From Batrachochytrium dendrobatidis JAM81 (taxonomy: Eukaryota > Chytridiomycota > Chytridiomycetes > Rhizophydiales), in assembly GCF_000203795.2 (NCBI RefSeq), contig NW_006281112.1, positions 1-64,000 of the forward strand: a stretch of 64,000 nucleotides of DNA, given 5' to 3'. This document shows positions 20,889-32,922 of the stretch, one piece after another. The first letter of the stretch is position 1. The number at the start of each line of letters is the position of its first letter. The position numbers and the translations under genes were made by a program. The notes below the pieces were generated by a model. That model had not been told where the DNA came from. It saw only the letters and a program-made list of their open reading frames with translations, and did no database searches.

Positions 20889-23739
20889 ATGTCATACACC
20901 TGCAGCGATAATGGCAATGAAAGTATCGATAACAACAGTAGTGACGACGACAGAAATATCAAAATCACTCATGACTTTAATACCAGCAAGATCTCCTTGA
21001 TCATCACTGCAGTAACACTGTTGCTCCTATCTGGATTTACCCTGCGATATGCCCTTTCATTATATGATGCCTCGCTTGCTGGACTGCATGCTGGTGCTGC
21101 ACGATCTTCTGCTACTCATCCTGGTTCTAATATGTCTTTGGTCGACTCCATACCACATAGATCCGTCGGGCCTTTTGATACCTTCTCAAACGGAACCGAA
21201 AACATGTTCCATTTTGTTCAGGTCAGTTGATTTGAACTCTAGTAAATCTATATAGCCAGTGATGAATGCTTAATTTAACGAGTCAATTAGAATATGCTCA
21301 TCTATAACTCACTGGTGCATTTTACTAATGTGTGAATCCAGGTGTCTGATCTACACGTATCTCGATTTCGTAGTCAGGGCGGTATTGCTCATCTGGACCA
21401 TTTCCTCAATTATGAAATGAATCTCATTGCCCCAGATCTCGTTCTTGCCACAGGTGATCTGACAGACGCCAAATCACATAGCACGCTCACGTCTCTTCAG
21501 CATCGGGAAGAATGGGTTGCTTACCATACTGCCTTGCAATCGTCAGGTGTTTTGCGTCGTCAACAAGGACGATTTTGGTGGGATCAGCGAGGAAACCATG
21601 ATTGTTTCAATATTCCGTCGTTTGAGAGCTCTGAAAATATGTATCGTACCTTGTCTGCAGTCAAGAATGAAGGGTATGCCTTTCATTTGACAAAGGAGTT
21701 TGGAGTATATTCGTTTATTGCAATCGATGCTTGGTACGTACGCTTGCTTGCCCATTAAAACTGAAATATTGGATTATTGATGCTTTATTTCAATTTTTAC
21801 TTGGAAATAAATAGTCCGGATGTGGGAGCAACTAGACCCATCAATTTTTTTGGATACTTTGATACTAAAGATATGGATTTTTTAGCAGGCGAGATTCTTG
21901 CTGGAAAGCGGCTTGGTCACAATCATACGTTTGTAATGAGCCATTACCCAACATCAACAACTCTTTTTGGACACACGTCTGATGACATTTCATTTTGGTC
22001 TCTCTCTCAGCATGTTTCAATTTGGCTTTGTGGACACTTGCACAAACTTGCAGCAGGACTCGGCGAAATTATGTATGCATTTCAAGGCACTTTTCTTGAA
22101 CTTGAGTTGGCGGATCTGAAAAGTCATGGTGTGTATCGCATCGTAGTTGTAGATCATGATATGATATCGTTTCGAGATTTGTCAATCTTCACTCCTTTAT
22201 TACCCATGCCACATGATACTCCTTTAATTGCCGATGCCTATGTCAGTCTAAGACCTCCTATTGTACTGGTCACAAACCCCAAGGATGGCCGATTTATTCT
22301 TCCAGGTCACGAACCTGTAAGTTTAATCAAGCAGTCAAATCACATTCGTGCATTGGTATGGTCAGAACGAGCTATTGTATCAGTAGTTGCTCAGATTGAT
22401 GGTAAACCCATTCTTGCAAACGGTACATATCATGGTGTTGGTAAAGTGTGGAAATCATTGCACGACGAAGATCCATTTTTGCCGCTTTGGACAATTCCCT
22501 GGACCCCCGAGTTGTTTGACGATGCCGAGACTCATAACCTTGTTGTCACTGCTGTGGATGACGCTGGCGTGGCTTCTAATCACTCTCTCGCGTTTCGTGT
22601 CGATGGGGAGCGCATTCCAGAAATGAGATCGGGCATCGGTGGACTGATTATTGGAATGCAGTTTGGAATTCTAGTACGTATCAAAGCATATATTTGGTAG
22701 TTTTGTTGGATCAAGTCAATGAGTTTACTGATATTTCAACTGGGTTCAATCTACTTTAGTTCAAAGATTTGTTCATCATTAGCTACATTCTAGTTTTTAT
22801 TGGATTTTTACTTTTTCCTAAACTATTCGTTCTTACTACAAAGTACCTGGGAACGTATGAAACATGGCGCAGAACCACCTCAGACAAGCTTGTTTCCAGA
22901 AACAAGGCAGCTCAGCTGTATCTCTCCATGAGCCGCTTTGCTACTCCGACTGAACGATTGGACCATATGCTCAATGACTTTATCTTTACAATTCGTGCAA
23001 CATTTTTTCGATTTTGCGAACTAGCAACATTTCCAGATCTTTTTTACCCATTGTACTTGTTTAATCTGTATCTGCTGATTGGGCCGTGGTTTGTTGGAGC
23101 GTTTGTGCCAAGTGCCTCTGTATCTTCTGGCCGTAGGTATGGCTGGATGATGATTTATGGTATTTGGTTTGATGACGGAACATGGACACCACTGCTTGAT
23201 AACTGGCTATTTGGTAAGGGACATTGAAATATGAGCATTTGACAAGCAGTATACTGTTATTGATGTTTTTGCTAAATGATGGATGCAATATTTTAGCATT
23301 TTATGGGATTGTTTATGCGGTACTTCCACTTGAATTTTACCTATCGTTTTGCTGCACATCACCCGCTTTGCTGTACACACCAGGAAATCCAAGACATTTT
23401 CGTCCAATTCATAGAAGATGGTACGTACATTTGATGGTCGTTCTCACTCTCTTGTACCATATCATAGATGCCCTATCCATGGCAATTTTCTACGGAGCCA
23501 TTAGCGCGATTGTCAGTCCTGCAAAAACGTGGTTGACACTATGGGCCATGGTGATTCTATGGCTATGGCGAGCCGGACCTACAGGGGATGCTGCACTGGG
23601 CTACATAAACTTGGATAATGATACATTTATTGGAATGCAATCAAAGGGTGCCGAAGCGGTTGTTGGGGGTCAAGTTGATCCTGATGACTACACGATTGGT
23701 GGTAGACAGTTGCGTATACGCAAAAATAAGCCATTGTGA
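20889..23739 (+). CDS. TMEM62-like transmembrane metallophosphoesterase
   Basis: The model is join(20889-21221, 21342-21733, 21815-22673, 22760-23213, 23297-23739), 826 aa. An N-terminal membrane anchor lies at ~37-57. The calcineurin-like phosphoesterase domain shows VSDLHVSRF, ATGDLTD, RGNHD, MSHYPTS and LCGHLHK in the usual order, giving all five metal-binding blocks. The C-terminal half adds an Ig-like beta stretch and several membrane helices (IISYILVFIGFLLF and following). This combination matches the TMEM62 family. Human TMEM62 is ~640 aa; the extra length is at both ends. The substrate of the family is not established. The phosphoesterase domain probably faces the lumen or cell exterior. 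Confidence 0.85.
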
Positions 23740-23983
23740 TCATCCAACTACTTTTGGACTTAATATATAATTTGCAAGTAATGGAATCTTGCTTTGTGCT
23801 GCCAAGTTGATAGCTGTAGAATATCTATTCAACAACTCCTGTTGATCTTGTTTACCATCAAGTCTAATGAATCTATTGGATATGGAAATAGATGGTATAC
23901 TATACATGCAAAACACCCCAAAAAGTAACAATAGAACCATGAAATGAGATTTAAAGCTACATTGTAATATTTCAAACACTGTT

Positions 23984-25240
23984 TTAATGAAATGGCCAAT
24001 ATGAGGCAGTGATTTCTGGTTGAGGCAAAACGTGGTCCACTGAAGCCAATGGAAGTTTAGAAGGCATTGGATCTGCATCATCACCACTCATATATCGCGA
24101 ATCTACTCTACAAGGGATAATGAGTTGTCCTGCTGTGGTAAAATTGGATGTGGTATGCTTGGTATGAGGATAGTCTAAGGTTGAGGATATTTGAGATGAT
24201 GTGCTTATGGATTTTTCAATAGAGGCAGAATCAAGGTGGAATGCATGAGGTGAAGAGATTGTCTGATAGAATGACAAAACTTTGTTGGATGTATACGTTA
24301 ATTGCGGATGATGGGTAATATCTGGTGTATGTTGTGGAACATCAGATGGGGGATCAAGGATTTGGTTTGTTGATTGATGGTGTCGGGTTAAAGGCTTGGA
24401 GAAGGTTGGTTTGGACAGCGTGGAAAATACGGCCGGAACGTGTTCTACACGAGAAGTTGCATCGGATAACGGTTTCGTGGCGTTTAGCACGGGTTGGCTG
24501 ACAACTGTTGATGGTGGTGAAGAAAAAACATGACAGCCATATTCCATATTTGCATTGAGAAGCCTGCCGTCAGAATTAGTGGATGTGCTGGTTTGGTGCA
24601 CATTTTCAGTATGGTGATTCAAGTGATCGCTATCAGCCAAAAAAACTCGAGCATTTGGATGAGTGCTGGCCATATCTTGGTCATTATAGTCGTCACAGTT
24701 GGCAGTAGTTTGCTCAACCACGCCATTTTTATCGACATTGCCGCTGTTGAATGCATTGTGAACAGCCATGTCTTTATAGGCATTCGCTTTATTGCTGTTG
24801 CGGCAATCATTGCGATTGTAAGTCTGGTTGCGGATATGAGTGTTGCGGAAACACTCAACAGTGTCTAGCGTATACAAAGTATCGGCACTGCTGATATCAC
24901 TGCTAGTATTGGAATAAATTGCATCTGAGAACGAAGATGGTGAACGGTTGATAATTTGAATGGGATCGGCCATGGAGTTGTTGGATTCTAGATGGGTACT
25001 GGCTTGATTACAGTCATTTAAAAAAGTCCTATCAGCACTGACACTACGAGTTCTACTCATCCCAGTATGTATACCGCTTCTGTCGCATTCAGACGACGCG
25101 AGTATCCATGCCGAGTCTTGAGTACACAATGCAGCAGGTGATGGTTCCAAAGGCTCGAGATCTGCCATAAGGTTTTCAAAGGCCGAATCAATCTGGACTA
25201 GTAGCTTTTTAAAGCTCTTGGTAGGTGGCATATGATACAT
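23984..25240 (-). CDS. Uncharacterised Ser/Thr/His/Asn-rich protein, 418 aa
   Basis: This is one long open frame beginning MYHMPPTKSFKKLLVQIDSA. The first ~40 residues could form a short amphipathic helix (LLVQIDSAFENLMADLEPLE); the rest is low-complexity and rich in Ser, Thr, Asn, His and Asp, with no membrane span, catalytic motif or zinc ligand pattern. The length without stops, in a sequence with AT-rich stops elsewhere, argues that it is coding. It converges with the TMEM62-like gene (243-bp gap). An upstream exon cannot be excluded. I do not recognise the family. Confidence 0.55.
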   Translation of the reverse strand: MYHMPPTKSFKKLLVQIDSAFENLMADLEPLEPSPAALCTQDSAWILASSECDRSGIHTGMSRTRSVSADRTFLNDCNQASTHLESNNSMADPIQIINRSPSSFSDAIYSNTSSDISSADTLYTLDTVECFRNTHIRNQTYNRNDCRNSNKANAYKDMAVHNAFNSGNVDKNGVVEQTTANCDDYNDQDMASTHPNARVFLADSDHLNHHTENVHQTSTSTNSDGRLLNANMEYGCHVFSSPPSTVVSQPVLNATKPLSDATSRVEHVPAVFSTLSKPTFSKPLTRHHQSTNQILDPPSDVPQHTPDITHHPQLTYTSNKVLSFYQTISSPHAFHLDSASIEKSISTSSQISSTLDYPHTKHTTSNFTTAGQLIIPCRVDSRYMSGDDADPMPSKLPLASVDHVLPQPEITASYWPFH

Positions 25241-25854
25241 TGGTGTAAACAGAAAAGAGCTAGTGTAACTGTATTGGATATATTTTGGAATGGGTGATTT
25301 GAAGTTGGTAAAGGTTTAAACGCCTCAAATACTCGAGACACGAAAAAATTACTATTTTGGTCAATCGTTTTGGCTTCAAGGCAAAAGCCACAAGACTTGA
25401 TTTGCACATAATGTATTGGCAAGACTAGATCTTTATTTTATTCAAGAGTTCCAAGGTAGATCTACCAGGGGTTTCTATTGGATGTTTACTGGACTGACCC
25501 TCAGTCTTGCAATGCTGGGGATAAACGTTGTTCCGGTTGGTTCCTGATCTATGGTTTCAACACTTTTAAAACTCGATATCCATTGTGATTGTTATATTTT
25601 TAATTGCCAAACAGGTGTCCACCAACAATATCGTGCTATGGTCACACTTGAAACATTCATCCCTAGATATTGATTGACAAAAGCTGCAATCACCACCCAA
25701 TTAAACAGTTGGAAAACCTCAAAATTAAATAATTGTTTCCCAATAAGCTATATTTCCAATACTGTTTTGACAAACTCGTCAAACTCCAACATACTGATTT
25801 TATAATTTTTTATTTTCAAGTTGATAGTAGCTGGCAAATCCTTGCCCATCAAGT
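25241..25854. other. Spacer between the Ser-rich gene and the GH30 gene
   Basis: These 614 bp are AT-rich and carry the promoter of the minus-strand gene at 25240 and the 3' region of the GH30 gene. I see no gene or repeat. Confidence 0.4.
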
Positions 25855-28181
25855 TCAAATGGCTTCAATAAGCCACAACTGATTGTCGCCTCCGTTTTCA
25901 TCCCACATTACTACATTTGCACCATCGCCAATGTTCCAACCAGCAACATCCATTACCTTGTTATGCATCGCAGAGGCAATGATAAACGCATCACGACCAG
26001 CAACAGCTTTTATCCGCCATTGCTGGTTAGACTGTCCATTGCGTCCATAAACCGATATAATAGCACCGTTATCTCTGCAGCAACCATGAATGTCTACCAA
26101 TTTTCCAGATCCGCAGTGCATGATGGAGAATACTGGAGATGTGTCGGTAGACATGCCAGATTCGACAAAACGCCAGTGTTGGTCTGGTGTTTGACGATAT
26201 TGACTTTGAACAAGTGTTGGTTGCCCAGATGGATTGGTACTGCTTGTTAGACAATGCTTGGAAAACACATTCACAATCTTGTAGACACCCTGTGTGAAGA
26301 CATGCCTTTGAATGTGTTGTGTGCTTATAGACATGTATACAGAGTGATTGACTACTGCATGGGCTGTCTCGGATGCCATCATAACACCTGGTAGCACCAT
26401 TGTTGTTATGGACTCGGGTGTCAGGTGTACAGGTATATCAGGCAATGGAGCGGTAGGTGACACAATGGAGTTCACTAGTGATGGCGATACACCAACATTT
26501 TTGAGATCTTCAGTAGCAGATGTTCTGAATAGGGAGATGGTTGGTGGTGTAGAACTATTCCAAACCGGCAAGTATTCTACTATGCCATGCATGGAATAGT
26601 TGATTGCTACAGATACATCACGACTAGTCTTGTTTATCAGCACAACCACCAATGAGCCAGAGATTGGATCGAATCCAGATCCACTCATGTTGAGCGGAGT
26701 TCCCCAGTTGTCGCTTGAATTGGGAGTATAAGCGACAGTGACAAATACACCATCAGCCAGTTTGCCACAAGTCTCTTGGTTGCTCTCTTTCACTGCCAGC
26801 AAAATACTGCCTGGACGAATGAAATGAGTAAACTGTGCCATGGCCCAATATTTCTTGGTGCGATCCCAGATCCTGTGGTGAGAGTTGGACTGCTCCAACG
26901 AATACTGGCCAGTTGGAGACATATCGGCATGAATAACACCCCAATTGCCTGCACAATTCTTAGCATTGGCTTCATCCTCTACAGCCTGCCAATATACCCA
27001 GCATTCAGGCTGAAGAGTTCCTAGATCCAATGCAATGCTTTCGGCAAGCTGCAATGGTGTATTCATGGACTGGTGATCGTGTTTGCCATCTGTTCCTCCA
27101 TAGCACATTTCTGACATCCATAATGGCTTTTGAGATAGTATAGCCAGTCGATGCAAGACTACTCTGTCAATGGCACTGTATGTATGTGAGTTGATTTGCC
27201 CGATATACGACTTAGACTCGTCGTCCAGTGCAACCCATGTGTCAATCTGCACGGCAGTTGCGGTTTCATCACATCCACTGATCTATACATTCAAAATTCA
27301 AACAGTGGTAATGTCAGATGGTCAACACAACATTCAAAGCTGCAGATGATGAATTTTAGACTCGTTTATACCTTGGCATGAAGCCCATGTTTTTGGAGTG
27401 CAGCATATGTGGCTTTGATCATTTTCATTTGCATATTCACATCGTAATTGCAGCCCTCTTGGTTATTTCCAGCCTGCCAGTTGCATGCGTCTGGATGAGG
27501 TTCATTCATTGGGCTGAGTGTCTGGAATTCAATACCCAGCAGCTGCTTGATGGCAACCATGACGCGCACCAGATACATGGCAAACTGATCCACATATTCC
27601 TCCTTGAGATTGTTTTTTGGACTGCATCTGCTCGAGCTACTCTCTGTCTTCACACATGCCTTATCCCATCCGGCAGTACATCCAGAATGAGTCATCCACC
27701 AAGGGGGAGAGTTGGAAAAGGCTTCAAAGATGTTAGCTCCGCGCAATTTAGCGGCATGTAGAAACCACAATTGTCTGGCATCTGCTTGTGTATCCAAACC
27801 CTCCATCAGACCTTGATTGGATCCTGACTGGACCAAACGAGTACAACTGCCATCATCATGTGGCAGCCATCCCGGCACATCCCCGCCATGACGGAAGTGA
27901 TGAGGTTGAGCTCCTTGGCGTTTATGGCAGGCAGGATCATCCCCACCACCGATATTGTACCTTACAACATTCAAACCCAAACCTCTTGGCGGCGGACTGA
28001 ATAAAGCATCTGCAATATCGTCTCTGATGGTGATGGATGGGTCACCGAGAGCATTAGCCCACCAGCACAGAGAAGTGCCCCAGCCTTTGAATTTCACTGG
28101 CGGTGTATTAGTGAGGCACACTGTAGCATTTAGAGTGAATGATGAGTCTGGGATTGGAAATATCATATTCAAGTAGTTCAT
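25855..28181 (-). CDS. GH30-family glycosidase with C-terminal ricin-B lectin domain
   Basis: The model is complement(join(25855-27282, 27372-28181)), 745 aa. The catalytic part has GWGTSLCWWA, NVVRYNIGGG and FSNSPPWWMTHSG. The proposed acid/base Glu227 lies in LSPMNEP and the nucleophile Glu328 in LWMSEMCYGG. These fit GH30, closest to the endo-beta-1,6-galactanase type. After a beta-sandwich, residues ~600-745 form a ricin-type trefoil with three QxW-type repeats (DQHWRF, NQQWRI, NQLWLI) that should bind galactose-type sugars. A galactan-cleaving enzyme tethered to a galactose lectin is a coherent extracellular tool. The predicted N-terminus (MNYLNMIFPIP) has no clear signal peptide, so a 5' exon may be missing from this model. 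Confidence 0.87.
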
Positions 28182-30535
28182 AGATACAAAGCTTGAAAGA
28201 TCAAATGTCCGATCCGTCCAGGTAGTCGAGCATGGTTTATACCAGAGCTTTGACGTGAAATCACGCTTTATTTTGTTAGCCTGCTTAGCCTGTCGAGTTT
28301 GATTGTATCATCTGCTAATGGTCAATCTCATCAATGTAGATCGTCCAAATCTCGACAAGTTGCACTCGACAGGCGCCATTTAAAGTCAAATTGGTCATAT
28401 ATTGAATTTGATTTGGAACTTCAAACATTTTAAAAAAATGATGATGCTTAGTTGAATAAACACCAAGCTCGAATATAATACTGAGTGACTCAGTGTGGTT
28501 AATCTATTCAGCGGAATTCCAGGCATGTTTCAATTTCAAAGCAACTCCACTTGACCATGCCACTTGAACTCAACTCGGTATACTGCATTTTGCCTGAAAT
28601 ATTACAAATACAATTTATTTGAAACACATCAATTGACTGGCAAATTAGGTATTGCTGCAAGTGCCACACAATAAATACGAATTTAGCAATCTTGGCGAAT
28701 TTATTAGCATTTATCAAGCATCATTACCAATTGATGTTTCAATGATTGCCACCAGCAGGGGCACTGGTTTTACAGCAATCTAATGAAACCAAATGCTTTG
28801 ACTTGTGCATAGTAATTACAGTTCATTACATCAGTCAGTCAGGTTCGAGTCTGTCGTTGCAATATAACATTGTGGTATAATACTAGCTGCCAAATGGGGA
28901 AAAACTAGTGTCAAACAAGTCAGAGTTGATATCAGACCTTGCACATTCAAGGTTTATAAATATATGCTTTAGTCGAATTAGATGGGATCTTGGAGATTAA
29001 ACAATGCAGATCAAATACATGTTGGATTGACCTTTTTAAAAACGCATCTCAGCATCATTTGAAATTACACTATTGTCCATTTGTATTAGGCCATGTTTAT
29101 TTATTTATCCATACCAAGCCATGTTTTACAACAATGTAATTGATTGTAGATCTCGGGCATTATGCTATGAAAACTAGTGGAACATAAGCGTGGGAACCTA
29201 ATTTTTTGATGTGTAATTCAGTCTAATCAACCGATGCTGTTGTCAATAGAGATAAATGATGGGTATCCTGGCAGTAAAGTAAGCAGGCAATTTTAATTTG
29301 TATAGATGAGCTTTATTGTTTATGGCAAAGCAATCTAAAGGTTTGCTATGTTGTACTGAAAACAAACTGCTAGCTAGGCATATCGCGAGATAGTAAATGC
29401 CAGTTTCTAAAGAATACAGCGGATTGAAGGGACGATACTAGGAGCTTTGTACATAGCTGGGGCTAATGGTTTAAAGCACCAAGCAGCGATTCAAAGCCGT
29501 ACATTTGATGGCTGCACACTAATATACAATACAGGGTGGAGAGCGGTTTGAAATGTCTGTTGAACCTTGTCGGTTTCGAATTTTCCCCATATATGAAACA
29601 GTTGTGGAGAATAGGTACCAAACATAATCAAGGTGGATCTCATTGGTTTGATGCGTGTCCTCTGGAATAGCTATCTGTCAAAGCATTATCCATTCAGTAG
29701 AGGGTGTTGTGGCGTTCAAGTTTTGCAGCTTAATGTTTTGATGTTCAATTCCATATCCACCCCAAGATATAATTCGCTTGTTTTAGATAATTGGCCGTTT
29801 TCAAGTAGCCGCGAAAGTCGAAGCAAGAGATTGGAGGAGCATTGTGCTATTGTTTAGGGTTGCTATTGATAGTTTAAGTTTGGCCTATCCAGTATCCAGT
29901 TGCTCTGTTTTGGGCATGTTAAAGATTAGAACAATGAATTGCAGCACGCTTACCACTTCTAAAGCACTGTTTGCCATTTGAATTTGAAGGGCTGCAATAT
30001 CTTTAGTGCAATTGCGCGCCAAATTATGCTGGGAAATGGGTGGATTGGCTTTCCACCTTTCTTCCAATTAACAATACCAGCTCTACGTATACATCGTTTA
30101 GCCCATTGTACTACCCGCCTGGTATGCTTCCAAACCAATTTGAGTCCAAGTGTGGATACAATTTACATTTGAATTAATAGATAGCAGGTTGAAGCGTGTT
30201 GACCACTGAATTAAATGACAGAGGGGTGTGATTACGAGGTATCTATCTGGTCAAGATGGATTACGGAGGGTTGATAGAACGTAATTGTATCAGCTTTGCA
30301 TTTCTACAGATTTCAAGTATTTGAAATTTGATATGCAATGAGCATCTTGGGATATATGCTCGAATTCCTACAGTAGGATGTTCAAATATTTTGTAGTTTG
30401 CTAATTCTTATTCATTTCCATCTCCATTTGCATCACTCAATGATAATACAAGCCGCACTAAAACATATCGAAAAGATTCGACTGTTTTAGGTGTTAAGCT
30501 CAAGTGCCACTGCTACCAAATTACACTAAAACGAA
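28182..30535. other. 2.35-kb spacer, probable regulatory region of the homeobox gene
   Basis: No open frame here has domain features or plausible splicing. It is the second longest gene-free stretch in the window and lies between the GH30 start and the homeobox start, so it contains both promoters. No clear copy of the dispersed repeats was seen. Confidence 0.45.
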
Positions 30536-32269
30536 ATGCACGGCTTTTCTAATATTCACCAAGCAATAAATGTAATCAAGGACGACAACATTGGGATTAA
30601 TATCCACAACACAAATAATAATAATAGAATTTGTGTCACCAGTTGTGGCAACACAGAGTTTGAAACGACTCCCCTCGCTTATCCCACCACAGTGCCACCA
30701 ATTCCTTTATCAATAGCCAATCTCGCTCCCACTCTTCGCGATCCATCTCAATCAGCTTTATTAAAGTTGTCTTTGCAGCCCATCATTTCTACTGATATGC
30801 TTGCTCATATGCCTACTTATCAGCACACTCCCCCCTCTACTTCTTTTATGCACCAGGCTCCTTTAGATCAGCATTCTGATGACTCGCAATCACAAATACA
30901 GTCAAACCCACATTTCAAGGCACATGACAAAAAAGAGTTGACTCGCGAGATCTCAACTATTCTAACGCCTGCTTTGTCTTCTGCCATGCTGGCTGACCAG
31001 TCAGATACTGCTACTGTAGTTTCCAATGGCTCTATGCGATCAAACGAGGGCGGCTCGAGTATGGGCAGCTACACTGGCGATCGTCGACGCATTCGTCGTA
31101 AAATCGAAGGTGCTGTTCTTGAAAAACTCACCGAGTACTTTTGGGTGAATGATCGTCCTTCGTGGGAGGAGCGCCGTATCATTAGCGAAAAGGTTGGCAT
31201 GAGCAACAGAGATGTGCAGGTGTGTTGTATTTTGAAACCAATGGCCCCAAAATTTATTGCTTTTTGTGAACTAGTAATCCCAACACAATGGATAAATTGC
31301 ATGCTTTTGCTGCGTATTTGTCAATTTCAATTGGCCCTGTACTACTCTCCCATACTTGATTAGTACAGAGGGTTACACCTGATTTACAGCTGTGTTGGAT
31401 TCCAGATTGATACTAATCACTAAAATTCGATTCGATTAATATAGGTTTGGTTTCAGAATCGCAGAGCAAAGGAAAGACGGTTGATAGGCGAAGGCAGTAC
31501 ATCGGAATCACAAGGTGGAGAGTCTAGCCCTGCTCTATCCCAATCACGTAGGTCTCGTGCTATAAGCCTACGGAGTATTCCTGGTGATGCAGTTGCTGCA
31601 AACCGAAACCTAGATATCAATGGCGCGTTGCCAACCTACTCTCCGAGCCCTCTAGCTCACTCACTGCTTCCCCATTGCAATCAGACCCATTATCGCACAC
31701 CGACACAAACCTACTCTCGCTTGCCATATCAATACAATACTCATAGAGATAGCGATGAGTGGTCATCTAGTAGCGAACAACGACGTAGCCGCGCAAGCAG
31801 TAATCCTTTACCTCCTAGTGATGTCCGTCGTATCCCGCTCCATTCATCTCCTACAGCTATTCTTCTGCCTGCCCCACTTCAGTTTCGGTTTGAACGTTCC
31901 GAATACTCGACGTATAGTTCCAACAATACTGCTTCTTCACCCAGTTCACCCATGTTAGTGCAGCCCATCATACCCACACATCAGACTCAGCAAAGATCGC
32001 CACTTGGCCAAGCTGACCATCATCCACTCGATCAAAGTGTTCGACAGCTTGTGCCGATCCCCTTTGTTGGCAGTGATGAATCTTTTACGTATGGAGGAAA
32101 TGATACCAAACTTGCACCCATTCGCAAAACACCCTCCCACTCAAACACACTAAATGTGTCCACCATGCTCAACGAACACGACATGGATGTTTCGGATCTA
32201 AAACGGGATGCCGAAGATATCAGGGAAACTAACGAAGCTGCTCAACTGCTTTTATCTATTAAAAACTAA
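30536..32269 (+). CDS. Homeodomain transcription factor, 502 aa
   Basis: The model is join(30536-31219, 31445-32269). The homeodomain spans about residues 181-240: RRRIRRKIEGAVLEKLTEYF, then NDRPSWEERRIISEKVGMSNRDVQ, and after the intron VWFQNRRAKERR, the recognition helix with the invariant W-F-x-N-x-R. Both flanks are Ser/Pro/Thr/Gln-rich and disordered. The 225-bp intron cuts the homeodomain just before VWFQN, in phase 0. It is a typical (non-TALE) 60-residue homeodomain. Target genes are unknown. A nuclear regulator of development or sporulation is the usual role in fungi. Confidence 0.9.
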
Positions 32270-32922
32270 TAATTACCTTTTTTTACTGTTAAATTGCTGT
32301 TCTATTTTTATAAAATAGTGTGGGGTTTAGAGCATTCCAATATTAGACTACATTGATACCGTTGCTTCCAATGAAGTGGATTGCATTTGACATGCTCAAG
32401 TAAAATACCTGACTCATCATTATACATCTTTGATTGGAAATAGCCAATAAGATGGACAACGATTAGATGTAGTCTGACTTTAGAAACAACTTGCGATGGA
32501 TGTTTTATTTGCTTTGATATGTAATGCACTCGATCGTGCCAGTTTATTGCTGGATATGGTGTTGACAAACCTTGTTCTGATTCCCCAGTCATTTTGCCAC
32601 TCAGCCCTCAAGTTGTTTGAGTTGATCTGAAACTCAAAGGCTTTTGGATCTTGTGCATAGTCTCTACACCAGATATGGCTGCTGCTTGGTTTGTACCCCC
32701 AACAGTCTGTTTTCAAATAAGCTACACCTCGTCCTTTTTAAACACAATCATGACTCCAATCACACAGATTCAAGTAACTACAGGCAACGCATCTATACAT
32801 AAACACTTATTTTTATTTAAAATACTAAACTAATGGGCAGATATGGAGATAAAAAGCCCAGTAAATGTATACCATCTGGTTACACTGATTTCATAATCCT
32901 GAAACAAAGTTTGTAGTTCCGT
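32270..32922. other. Convergent spacer between homeobox and DENND6 genes
   Basis: These 653 bp contain the two 3' ends and no supported gene or repeat. Confidence 0.45.

Noticed and set aside
28508..30172. Several 60-75 codon open frames in the spacer before the homeobox gene
   Set aside because: No signal peptide, domain, codon regularity or splice partners; lengths are as expected by chance.
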